Assembly (NCBI GenBank): GCA_037974665.1
Contig: CM075764.1
Coordinates: 116,436,325-116,500,324, forward strand
Length of the DNA stretch: 64,000 bases
Direction of reading: 5' to 3'
From: Ehretia macrophylla
Lineage: Eukaryota > Streptophyta > Magnoliopsida > Boraginales > Ehretiaceae
Shown piece after piece: positions 9,138 to 20,629 of this stretch. Each line of letters starts with the position of its first letter. Positions within the stretch are counted from its first letter, which is position 1. The position numbers and the translations under genes are program-made. The notes beneath the pieces were generated by a model, which was not told where the DNA came from, made no database searches, and saw nothing but the letters and a program-made list of their open reading frames with translations.

Positions 9138-12100
9138 CAGATCGTACGTCGTGAGCTGCGAAAAGGACGATAACCTAATCCATCACATTTCTATTACCGA
9201 ATCCCATGGCACCTTGGGCAAGACAACTTCACTTTACGTAGAGGCTGGGCCCGAAAAGCGAGGGTGTGGGGCTTGTGACCAGGTATTTGTTGCTCCGATG
9301 CCCATAACTTTTGATCCGTAAGGTGTTACGCACCGCACATCATAACATTGGAAAGCTCTATGAGAGCTCTACGACGGGGGAACCTAGCATGCTCTGCTGC
9401 ACCTGTTTTTGGAGCCCAAAATAGAACATTTTCATCAGTTTCGGGACACTTTTCTTCTTTTACGCTGTTTTGTCGTCCCGGATCGTACGTCGTGAGCCGC
9501 GAAAAAGACGACAACCTAATCCATCACATTTCTATTATCGAATCCCACGGCAGCTTGGGAAAAACAACTTCACTTCACGTAGAGGCTGGGCCCGCAAACA
9601 GAGTGCGTGGGGCTTGTGACAAGATATCCGTCGCTCTGGTGCCTATAACTTTTTATCCGTAAGGAGTTACGTGGCGCAAAGCATACAGTTGGAAAACTCT
9701 TTGAGAGCTCTATGATAGCGACAACAAGCCGGGTCGGCTGTGCCTATTATCTGAGCCCAAAATCAAACGTTTTCATCAAGTTCGGGATACTTTTCTTATT
9801 TTCTACTATTTTTCTGTCCCGGATCGTACGTCGTGAACAGCGAAAAGGAAGACAACCTAATCCATCACATTTCTATTATCAAATCCCATGACACCTTGGG
9901 CAAGACAACTTCACTTCATGTAGAGGCTGGGCCCGCAAACCGAGGGCGTAGGGCTTGTGACCAAGTATCCGTCACTCCGGTGCCCATAAATTTTGACCCG
10001 TAAGGAGTTACGCGGCGCACAGCATACCGTTGGAAAACTCTCTGAGAGCTCTACCACGGGGGCAACAATCCTTCTCGGCTGCGCCTATTATAAAAGCCCA
10101 AAATTGAACGTTTTCATCTGTTTTGGGACACTTTTCTTCTTTTGCGCTGTTTTTTCGTCCCGGATCGTACGTCGTGAGCCGTGAAAAGGACGACAACCTA
10201 ATCCATCACATTTCTATTACCAAATCCCACGGCACCTTGGGCAAGACAACTTCACTTCACGTAGAGGCTGGGCCCACAAATCGAGGGCGTGGGGCTTGTG
10301 ACCAGGTATCCGTCGCTCCGGTGCCCATAACTTTTGATCGGTAAGGAGTTACGCAGCGCACAACATACCGTTCGAAAGCTCTCTGAGAGCTCTACGACGG
10401 AGGCAACAAGCCTGGTTGGCTGTACCTATTTTCGGAGCCCAAAATCGAACGTTTTCATTAGTTTCGGGACACTTTTATTCTTTTCAGCTGTTTTTTCATC
10501 CTGGATCGTACATCGTGAGCCACGAAAAGGACAACAACCTAATCCATGACATTTCTATTACCGAATCCCATGGCACCTTAGGCAAGACAACTTCACTTCA
10601 CGTAGAGGCTGGGCCCGCAAATCGAGGGCGAGGTGCTTGTGACCAGGTATCCATCGGTCTGGAGCCCATTACTTTTGATCCGTAAGGAGTTAAGCAGCGC
10701 ACAGCATACCGTTGGAAAGCTCTCCGAGAGCTCTACGACGGGGGCAGCAAGCCTATGCGGCTGTGCCTGTTTTGGGAGCCAAAAATTGAACATTTTCATC
10801 AGTTTCGAGACTATTTTCTTTTTTTTTGTTGTTTTTCCGCCCCGTATTGTACGTCGTGAGCCGTGAAAAGAACGACAACCTAATACATCACATTTCTATT
10901 ACCGAATCCCATGGCACCTTGGGAAAGACAACTTCACTTCATGCAGAGGCTGGGCCCGCAAACCGAGGGCGTGGGGCATGTGACCAGGTATCCGTCGCTC
11001 CGGTACCCATAACTTTTGATCCGTAAGGAGTTACGCAGCGCACACCATACCGTTGGAAAGCTCTCAGAGAGCTCTACGACTGGGGTAGCAAGCCTTCTCG
11101 GCTGCGCCAATTTTCACAGCCCAAAATCAAGCATTTTCATCAGTTTCGAGACACTTTTCTTCTTTTGTGCTATTTTTTTGTCCCGTATCGTGTATCGTGA
11201 GCCGCGAAAAGGACGACAACCTAATCTATCACATTTCTATTACCGAATCCCACGGCACCTTGGGCAAGACAACTTCTTTTCACATAGAGGCTGGGCCCAC
11301 AAACCGAAGGCGTGGGGCTTGTGACCAGGTATCCGTCGCTCCGGTGCCCATAACTTTTGAGCCGTAAGGTGTTACGCAGCGCACAGCAAACTGTTGGAAA
11401 GCTCTCCGGGATCTTTACGACGAAGGCACAAACCATGCTTGGCTGTGCCAATTTTCAAGGCCCAAAATTGAACATTTTCATCAGTTTCGGGACACTTTTC
11501 TTATTTTACTCTATTTTTCCTTCCCAGATCGTACGTCGTGAGCCGCGAAAAGGACGGCAACCTAATCCATCACATTTCTATTACTGAATCCCATGGAACC
11601 TTGGGCAAGACAACTTCACTTCACGTAGAGGCTGGGCCAGCAAATCGAGGGCGTGGGGCTTGTGACCAAGTATACGTCGCTCCGGTGCCCATAACTTTTG
11701 AATCGTAAGGTGTTACGTGCCACACAGTATACCGTTGGAAAGCTCTCTCAGAGCTCTATGATAGGGGAACCTAGCATGCTCGGTTGCACCTATTTCCGGA
11801 GCCCAAAATAAAATGTTTTTATCAATTTCGGACATTTTTCTTCTTTTCTGCTGTTTTTCTGTCTAGGATCGTACGTCGTGAGCCGCAAAAAGGATGACAA
11901 CCTAATCCATCACATTTCTATTACCGAATCCCATGGCACCTTGGGCAAGACAACTTCACTTCACGTAGAGGCTGGGCCCGCAAACCAAGGGCGTAGGGTT
12001 TGTGACCAGATATCCGTCGTTCCGGTGCCCATAACTTTTGATCCATAAAGAGTTACGCAGCGCACAGCATACCGCTGGAAATCTCTCTAAGAGCTCTACG

Positions 12101-15100
12101 ACTGAGGCAATAAGCTTGATTGACTGCACTTGTTTTCGGAGCCCAAAATCAAACGTTTTCATCAGTTTCGGGACACTTTTCTTCATTTTTGCTATTTTTT
12201 TATCCCGGATCGTACGTCGTGAGCTGCGAAAAGGATGGCAACCTAATCCATCGTATTTCTATTATCGAATCCCACGGAACCTTGGGCAAGATGATTTCAC
12301 TTAGCGTAGAGGCTGGGCCTGCAAATAGAGGGTGTGGGGCTTGTGATCAGGTATTCGTCGCTACGGTGCCCATAAATTTTGATTCGTAAGGAGTTACGCA
12401 GCTCACAACATACCGTTGGAAAGCTCTCTGAGAGCTCTACGACAGGGGTAGCAATCCTACTCGGCTGTGCCTACTTTCAAAGCCCAAAATTGAACGTTTT
12501 CATCAGTTTTGGGACACATTTCTTCTTTTGCGCTGTTTTTCCGTCCCGGATCGTACGTCGTGAGCCGCAAAAAGGACAACAACCTACTCTATCACATTTC
12601 TATTACCGAATCCCATGGCACCTTGGCCAAGATAACTTCACTTCACGTAGAGGCTGGGCCAGCAAATCGAGGGTGTGGGGCTTGTGACCAGGTATCCGTC
12701 GGTCTGGTGCCCATTACTTTTGATCCGTAAGGAGTTAAGCAGCGCACAGCATACCGTTGGAAAGCTCTCCGAGAGCTCTATGACAGGGGCAGCAAGCCTA
12801 TGCGGCTGTGCCTGTTTTGGGAGCCAAAAATTGAATATTTTCATCAGTTTCGAGACTATTTTCTTTTTTTTTTGTTGTTTTTCCGCCCCGTATCGTACGT
12901 TGTGAGCCGTGAAAAGAACGACAACCTAATACATCACATTTCTATTACCGAATCCCACGGCACCTTTGGAAAGACAACTTCACTTCATGTAGAGGCTGGG
13001 CCCGCAAACCGAGGGTGTGGGACATGTGACCAGGTATCTGTCGCTCCGGTGCCCATAAATTTTGATTCGTAAGGAGTTACGCGGCGCACAGCATACCGTT
13101 GGAAAGCTCTCTGAGAGCTCAACGACGGGGGCAGCAATCCTACTCTGCTGCGCCTATTTTTAGACCCCAAAATCAAACATTTTTATCAGTTTCGGGACAC
13201 TTTTCTTCTTTTGTGCTATTTTTTAGTCCCGGATCGTTCGTCGTGAGCCGCGAAAAGGACGACAATCTAATCCATCACATTTCTATTACCGAATCCCACG
13301 GCACCTTGGGCAAGACAACTTCACTTCACGTAGAGGCTGGGCCCGCAAATCGAGGGCGTGGGACTTGTGACCAGGTATCCGTCGCTCCGGTGCCCATAAC
13401 TTTTGATCCGTAAGGTGTTATGCGGCGCACAGCAAACTGTTGGAAAGCTCTTCGGGATCTTTACGATGAAGGCACAAATCATGCTCGGTTGTGCCAATTT
13501 TCAAGTCCCAAAATTGAACATTTTCATTAGTTTCGGGACACTTTTCTTCCTTTTACGCTATTTTTCCTTCCCGGATCGTACGTCGTGAGCCGCGAAAAGG
13601 ACGACAACCTAATCCATCACATTTCTATTACCGAATCCCATGGCACCTTGGGCAAGACAACTTCACTTAACGTAGAGGCTGGACCAGCAAATCGAGTGCG
13701 TGGGGCTTGTGACCAAGTATACGTCGCTCCGGTGCCCATAACTTTTGAATCGTAAGGTGTTACACTCCGCACAGCATACCGTTGGAAATCTCTCTGAGAG
13801 CTCTATGATAGGGGAACCTAGCATGCTCGGCTGTGCCTATTTTCGGAGCCCAAAATCGAACATTTTCATCAATTTCGGACATTTTTCTTCTTTTCTGCTA
13901 TTTTTTCATCCAGGATCGTACGTCGTGAGCCGCGAAAAGGACGACAACCTAATCTATCACATTTCTATTACCGAATCCCATGGCACCTTGGGCAAGACAA
14001 CTTCACTTCACGTAGAGGCTGGGCCCGCAAACCGAGGGCGAGGGGCTTGTGACCAGATATCTGTCGTTCCGGTGCCCATAACTTTTGATCCGTAAAGCGT
14101 TACGCGGCGCACAGCATACCGCTGGAAAGCTCTCTGAGAGCTCTACGACGGAGGCAACAAGCTTGATTGGTTGCGCCTGTTTTCGGAGCCCGAAATCAAA
14201 TGTTTTCTTCAGTTTCGGGACACTTTTCTTCTTTTCTGCTATTTTTTTGTCTCGGATCGTATGTCGTGAGCTGCGAAAAGGATGGCAACCTAATCCTTCG
14301 CATTTCTATTATCGAATCCCATGGAACCTTGGGCAAGACGACTTCACTTCACGTAGAGGCTGGGCCTGCAAACAGAGGGCGTGGGGCTTGTGCCCAGGTA
14401 TCCGTCGCTCCGGTGCCCATAAATTTTGATTCGTAAGGAGTTATGCAGCGCACAACATACCGTTGGAAAGCTCTCTGAGAGCTCTACGACAGGGATAGCA
14501 ATCCTACTCGACTGTGCCTATTTTCGGAGCCCAAAATCGAACGTTTTTATCAATATCGGGACACTTTTCTTCTTTTGCGCTGTTTTTCCGTCCCGGATCG
14601 TACGTCGTGAGCCGCAAAAAGGACGACAACCTAATCCATCACATTTCTATTACCGAATCCCATGGCACCTTGGGCAAGATAACTTCACTTCACGTAGAGG
14701 CTGGGCCAGCAAATCGAGGGCGTGGGGCTTGTGACCAGGTATCCGTCGCTTCAGTTTGCATAACTTTTGATCCGTAAGGTGTTACGAGGCGCACAGCATA
14801 CCGTTGAAAAGCTCTCCAAGAGCTCTACGACGGGGGCACCAAGCATGATTGGCTGCGCCTATTTTCAAGGCCCAAAATCGAACATTTTCATCAGTTTTGG
14901 GACACTTTTCTTCTTTTACGCTGTTTTTTCGTCCCAGATCGTACGTCGTGAGCCGCAAAACGGACGATAACCTAATTCATCACATTTCTATTACTGAATT
15001 CCACTGCACCTTGGGCAAGACAACTTCACTTCACGTAGAGGCTGGGCCCGTAAATCGAGGGCGTGGGGCTTTTGACCAAGTATCCGTCGCTCCGGTACCC

Positions 15101-15809
15101 ATATCTTTTGATCCGTAAGGTGTTATGCGCCGTACAACATGCCGTTGGAAAGCTCTCTGAGAACGCTACGACGGGGGAACTTAGCATGCTCAGCTGAGCT
15201 TGTTTTTTGAGCCCAAAATAGAACGTTTTATCAGTTTCGGGACACTTTTCTTCTTTTATGCTGTTTTTCCATCCCAGATCGTACGTCGTGTGCCGCGAAA
15301 AGGACGACAACCTAATCCATCACATTTTTATTACCGAATCCCCTAACACCTTGGGCAAGACAACTTCACTTCACGTAGAGGCTAGGCCCACAAACCGAGG
15401 GCGTGGGGCTTGTGACCAGGTATCCGTCGCTCCGGTGCCCATAACTTTTTATCCGTAAAGAGTTATGTGGCGCACATCATACCGTTGGAAAGCTCTCTGA
15501 GAGCTCTACGACAGTGGCAACAAGCCTAGTCGGTTGTGCCTATTTTCGGAGCCCAAAATTGAATGTTTCAACCAGGTTCGGGATACTTTTCTTCTTTTCC
15601 ACTGTTTTTCTGTCCCGGATAATACGTCGTGAGCCGCGAAAAGGACGATAACCTAATCCATCACATTTCTATTACCGAATCCCATGGTACCTTGGGCAAG
15701 ACAACTTCACTTCATATAGAGGCTGGGCCCGTAAACTGAGGGCGTGGGGCTTATGACCAAGTATCCGTTAGTCCGGTGCCCATAAATTTTGATCCGTAAG
15801 GAGTTATGT
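9138..15809 (+). repeat. Satellite array I, 341-bp monomers
   Basis: About 19.6 tandem monomers. The reference word TTGATCCGTAAGG recurs at 10675, 11016, 11357, 11698, 12038, 12379, 12720, 13062, 13403, 13745, 14085, 14426 and 14767, that is every 340-342 bp. Conserved landmarks in order: TTGATCCGTAAGGAGTTACG, CGTTGGAAAG, the palindrome AGCTCTC-n-GAGAGCT, AGCCCAAAATCGAAC, a T-rich part, CCCGGATCGTACGTCGTGAG, CGACAACCTAATCCATCAC, ACCTTGGGCAAGACAAC and AGAGGCTGGGCCCGC. Short open frames recur because 341 is not a multiple of 3; they are not genes. Many variants are CG to TG or CA, as in methylated DNA. Confidence 0.97.
10675..14766 (+). repeat. Two copies of a six-monomer higher-order repeat (about 2,046 bp)
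   Basis: Copy 1 is 10675-12719 and copy 2 is 12720-14766. Monomer variants recur in the same order. For example, the first monomer of each has GGAGCCAAAAATTGAA and a long T run (10790-10835 and 12835-12880), and the third has GGATCTTTACGA with a GGCACAAA word (11357 and 13403). Matching monomers look far closer to each other than to neighbours by eye, the usual sign of unequal exchange in multi-monomer steps. Confidence 0.8.
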
Positions 15810-17852
15810 AATCCACAATTTATTTTCTTATTCAAATCTTTATCTTCAAGTCACGAGGCTTGAGAATTTCTTTTAATCTTAGTTTCAATCTCAAATAAAT
15901 TTCACTCACCTCAATCCAAGGTTACGTCATACTTAAGAAGACAATGGTCCTACTCACTTAACGACCTAGTCATTCCTTCGAACACTTAATGCCCGCCAAT
16001 ATATCTTCTACACTAGTGTTACTAAGCTAGGGCTATAGCCATGGAAGTTATATCAATGATGCACTAGGTTACCGGCTGTACAACAACAATCTTAGGACTA
16101 CAAATGGGTCCTGAAACGACCTAGTTCATAAGATACTTACCATGCTAACCCAAGTAGCTTGTTACACGAAATAACTTCAAGGTTACGTCAACATAAGACT
16201 TATAACCACAAGGCATCCTTCAATATAATCTAATAGAACTTCAAAAGTATTCAACCGCTCATTTAATTATCACTACAAGATTCACCCTCTATTCAACGAC
16301 CACGATTCGAAGTCTACCAACAGCTAGTCTTTAGACGTGAAACGGTGCACTTAAATGCGGTTGTCTAACAACAGTCTCTTGGGTCATCATGACTCTAATT
16401 CATCTCTATCTTAACTATATGAAATCTTACTATTCTCATTTACATGTTCAACTAGCTAAGAGCAACAAGACTCATCGACCTTAGGTCCTAGGGTTCACCA
16501 TGAATCATCATGTATACTCACTATTAGCTATTTAGGATTACTAATTGTACCTTAACGACTCCACTTTGCAGCTGGATGCTTTAATCTCATTTCCATGGTT
16601 TATATACTAGGTCCATCGGTATTGCTTAGGGATATATGCTTCCTAATATCCTTTAGGGTATCCAAATAACGAGTGTGTATAATGACTTACTTGGCATAAT
16701 CGCAACTAAGTTCGAGGGGCACCAAATTAATACCATGATTCTTAATATCACCAATATTCAACTTTGGACCTTTAGCAACGTTAGTCATCTAATGCATAAT
16801 TCAATACCTTACACTTCTATTCGACCTAACATTTAGGTGTAGTCTTCCGAACATGAGTTCTAGCTACGTGAATTCCTTGATTCCAGCATCCCTATATCTA
16901 GTTATACTAAAGAATCATCAACCTTGTTAAATTCGGTCTCCAGAATTGCCTACATGTCTTGAGGTTATCCATTGTTAAGTCACTCAAATACACTATCCAT
17001 GCCTTAATAATCTAACCCCTATTGTCAATTTCCACGAATTCATCTCTTAATTTCTAGGTCACGACCTTACCATTGAGTGAACTTGAAACTCGCTAGTATA
17101 CACCTTATTAGGTTCAACGATGCTTAATTCCAATCAAGTAAGGATTCAATCATATAAATAGTCTAGTATACCAATTTAAGATATAAGAATTTGATTCAAA
17201 AGCAACTGCTAAGTCAAACTTCCATTATAAGCATATGAATATATATATTATACCCCACATGTCCAATAGTATCATCTTATATCTTAAGGAAAGTTGTATG
17301 TCATTAGCCTTTACAATTGAACCACAATTAGAAGAACGGTTTAACGGAATCAAGAAGTTCATAGCTATAAGATTGATAACTTAATCACAAGTATGGGTAT
17401 TTCAAAGATAAGGAGATAATTTTACTCAACAATTATACATGTGCTACGCATTTTATATATATGCATATCCAAATATATACGATCCATCGAGTACCTGTGA
17501 AGATGCGAGAAATCTCTAACCGAGCCCTTTTCGTTCTTCCTGCATAAATTCACTTCCTTGAAAGTTCTAGTCCTAACTATCTATGTGTATAAACAATCAT
17601 TCATGGTTATATATCATGCAAATGTATCAAGAAAGGAGTATAAAAGCATGCATGCATCATTGATGACGTGTCGATGTGATCTGCATGATACATAATACAT
17701 ATCGTCCACAAAGGCACATAATATTCAATACTTAAAGCAATTAAAGCACATTAGCACATATTAGCACATATAAACAAGACATCATAATTACCTTAAGGCT
17801 TCTACCCATGGTCCGAGAGTTGAACCTGACTAACGCCTAGTTAGTAAACTAA
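15810..17852 (-). mobile_element. Non-coding interior of a minus-strand LTR element
   Basis: Read on the minus strand from the primer site at 17864, the sequence first matches the family-A leader (ACTCTCGGACCATGGGTAGA). It then runs for about 2 kb with no frame longer than about 60 codons and no recognisable gag, RT or integrase. It is AT-rich and unlike the LTRs or satellite. It ends abruptly at satellite (15809/15810) with no purine tract or second LTR. It may be a non-autonomous (LARD-like) derivative or the leader of another element. About 150 bp of satellite phase is missing between its two sides, so this is a rearranged piece and not a clean insertion. Confidence 0.65.
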
Positions 17853-17864
17853 GCTCTGATACCA
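17853..17864 (-). other. Primer-binding site on minus strand
   Basis: GCTCTGATACCA on the plus strand is the exact complement of TGGTATCAGAGC. It lies 19 nt from the LTR end on its minus-strand 3' side, matching the 17-nt spacing in the first element. This fixes the orientation of the fragment. Confidence 0.88.
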
Positions 17865-17883
17865 TTCTAATATAAGGTGCAGG

Positions 17884-18810
17884 TGTCACGCCCCAACCCG
17901 ACCTATAGAGGCTAGACTAGGGGGTGAGCTAATCATTATCGTTATTTTACGTCCTTAATTGTTTTACTATGATTAATGCTTAACGTTAGCCTAGAACTCC
18001 AAAAGTTTTTTTGAAAAACCGGCAGCATAACAACTGTATTTAAGACCTTTTAGTTTGACCTAATTTCTAAACGTCTCAATTATTCCAATCATTAATCCAA
18101 TTCCATTAAGGACTCCTATTTTGTCATCAACTGTTATGCCTACTAGTCTACCTTGAAAGTCTCGTTTGGTTAATAAGCCTAACATGATAACTATGTCCCG
18201 TTTATTTGTCAATTTCCTATCATGCAAGTACCTATTATCTTTTAGTTTACAAATGACCACTTAAGTGAAATTAGATAGAACTAACTTAGTTGATTGTTCA
18301 TCTAGTGGTTTAAATGCCTACGATAACTACTAATCAAGAAAACGAAAGCAAACAACCAAATAAAGAGTTTGTCCAGTTATAGATAGTACAATCCAAAATT
18401 AAACCCAAATTACAACGGGTTCAATTACATCAACAAAATGAAGAGTCCGTAAATAAACACAACATCCCTAATAGCATCGCATACATGTTCACGAAAAGCA
18501 CGCAATGCACATAGTTGTTCCAAAGGTTCATCAACTAGCACATTTCCTTCGGGTACCTGTTCCTGGTCTTCTTCACCTGAGATGATAAAAGAGGGTGAGT
18601 TCTTATGAACTCAGCGAGGGGGAACGAGAAATACGTTTTGAAACTCTTTTTTTGGTTAACTTATGAAAACACTTTTTGCAAGAATGACATATATCACAAG
18701 TAGGTACCTAATGTAATGTAAAAGTAAAAGAACACAATTACCCGTCTTTCCTCCCCGAGGTCCTCTAGGAACTAAACGAGAGTACTTATACACATAGTGA
18801 AAAGGATACG
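17884..18810 (-). mobile_element. Partial LTR, minus strand, family-A related
   Basis: Minus-strand reading ends in GGGGCGTGACA (plus TGTCACGCCCC from 17884). The fragment matches the last ~930 bp of the family-A LTR, from the CGTATCC word before the TATA-like site to the end. It keeps the intron-like borders, the perfect hairpin (18596-18613) and the acidic frame (18577 to 18425). It breaks off at 18810 within CGTATCC and is joined to a forward LTR scrap. Confidence 0.88.
18425..18577 (-). other. Long form of the LTR acidic reading frame
   Basis: Fifty codons then TAA. It opens GEEDQEQVPE like the other copies but lacks the stop that ends them after about 20 codons, and continues with a less acidic tail. 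Either this is the older form or it is a chance extension in a decayed copy. No ATG lies at the acidic start. Confidence 0.3.
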
Positions 18811-18811
18811 G

Positions 18812-18850
18812 TGACTTAGTAAATGACATCCAAAATGCATGAAATTTGGT
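18812..18850 (+). mobile_element. 39-bp forward LTR scrap
   Basis: TGACTTAGTAAATGA...CATGAAATTTGGT matches the middle of the LTR (for example 7679-7717 and 22116-22154) in forward orientation, directly after the reverse LTR fragment and directly before satellite CCCGGATCG. It shares GT with the satellite side of the junction (microhomology). Confidence 0.75.
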
Positions 18851-20629
18851 CCCGGATCGTACGTCGTGAGCCACAAAAGGACGACAACCAAATCCATCAC
18901 ATTTTTATTACCGAACGGCACCTTGGGCAAGACAACTTCACTTCACGTAGAGGCTGGGCTCGCAAATCGAGGGCGTGGGGTTTATGACCAGGTATCCGTC
19001 GCTCCGGTGCCCATAATTTTTGATCTGTAAGGAGTTACGCGGCGCACAGCATGCGGTTGGAAAGCTCTCCGAGAACTCTACGACAGGGGTAGCAATCCTA
19101 GCCGGCTGTGCCTATTTTAAGAGCCCAAAATCATACGTTTTCATTAGTTTCGGGACACTTTTCTTCCTTTGCGCTATTTTTCCGTCCCGTATCGTACGTC
19201 GTGAGCCACAAAAAGGACAACAACCTAATCCATCACATTTCTATTACCGAATCCCATGGCACCTTGGGCAAGACAACTTCACTTGACGTAGAGGTTGGGC
19301 CCGCAAATCGAGGGTGTGGGACTTGTGACCAAGTATCCGTCGCTCCGGTGCCCATAACTTTTGATCCGTAAGGTGTTACGCGACGCACAACATACCGTTG
19401 GAAAGCTCTTCGAGAGCTCTACGATGGGAGCACCAAGCATGCTCGGCTATGCCTGTTTTCAAGGCCTAAAATCAAATATTTTCATCAGTTTCGGGATACT
19501 TTTCTTCTTTTACGCTGTTTTTCCGTCCCGGATCGTACGTCGTGAGCCGCGAAAAGGACGACAACCTAATCCATCACATTTCTATTACCGAATCCCACGG
19601 CACCTTGGGCAAGACAACTTCACTTCACGTAGAGGATGGGCCCGCAAATCGAGGGCGTGGGGCTTGTGACCAGGTATCCGTCGCTCCAGTGCCCATAACT
19701 TTTTATCTGAAAAGAGTTATGTGGCACACAACATACCGTTGGAAAGCTCTCTGAGAGCTCTACGACGGGGGCAACAATCCTTCTAGGCTGCGTCTATTTT
19801 CAATGCCCAAAATTGAACGTTTTCATTAGTTTCGGGACACTTTTTTTCTTTTGCACTATTTTTCCGTCCCAGATCGTACGTCGTGAGCCGCGAAAAGGAC
19901 GACAACCTAATCCATCACATTTCTATTACCGAATCTCACGGCACCTTGGGCAAGACAACTTCACTTCACGTAGAGGCTGGGACCGCAAATCGAGGGCGTG
20001 GGACTTGTGACCAGGTATCCGTCGCTCCGGTGCCCATAACTTTTGATCCGTAAGGAGTTACGCAGCGCACAGCATACCGTTGGAAAGCTCTCTGAGAGTT
20101 CTACGATGGAGGCAACAAGCCTGGTCGGCTGTGTGTATTTTTAGAGCCTAAAATTGAACGTTTTCATCAGTTTTGGAATACTTTTCTTCTTTTCCGCTGT
20201 TTTTCTGTCCTGGATCGTACGTCGTGAGATGCGAAAAGGACGACAACCTAATCCATGACATTTCTATTATCGAATCCCATGGCACCTTAGGCAAGACAAC
20301 TTTACTTCACGTAGAGGCTGGGCCCGCAAATCGAGGGCGTGGGGCTTGTGACCAAGTATTTGTCGCTCCGGTGCCCATAACTTTTGATCCGTAAGGAGTT
20401 ACGAGGGACACAGCATACCGTTGGAAAGCTCTCCAAGAGCTCTACGACGGGGGCAGCACGCCTACTCGGCTGTGCCTATTTTCGGAGCCCAAAATTGAAT
20501 GTTTTCATTAGTTTCGAGACACTTTTCTTCTTTTCCTCTGTTTTTTCGCCTCGTATCGTGCGTCGTGAGCCGTGAAAAAGAGGACAATCTAATCTATCAC
20601 ATTTCTATTACCGAATCCCATGGCACCTT
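18851..20629 (+). repeat. Satellite array II
   Basis: About 5.2 monomers in the forward direction, starting at CCCGGATCGTACG and ending at ACCTT, the left target duplication of the solo LTR. The first monomer lacks about 10 bp near 18912 (ATTACCGAACGGCACC). Reference words are at 19020, 19361, about 19702, about 20043 and 20384. Confidence 0.95.
20625..20629. other. Target-site duplication, left copy (ACCTT)
   Basis: Matches 24202-24206. In intact monomers this is a single ACCTT within GGCACCTTGGGCAAG. Confidence 0.93.

Noticed and set aside
9138..15809. Many 60-116-codon open frames in the satellite, with similar proteins repeating
   Set aside because: They recur because each monomer repeats the text. 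The unit of 341 bp shifts frame each time, frames occur on both strands, and none keeps its length or has a recognisable domain.
15810..17852. Host gene in the only long stretch that is neither LTR nor satellite
   Set aside because: No frame above about 66 codons and no domain. It follows directly from a primer-binding site, so it belongs to a retroelement.
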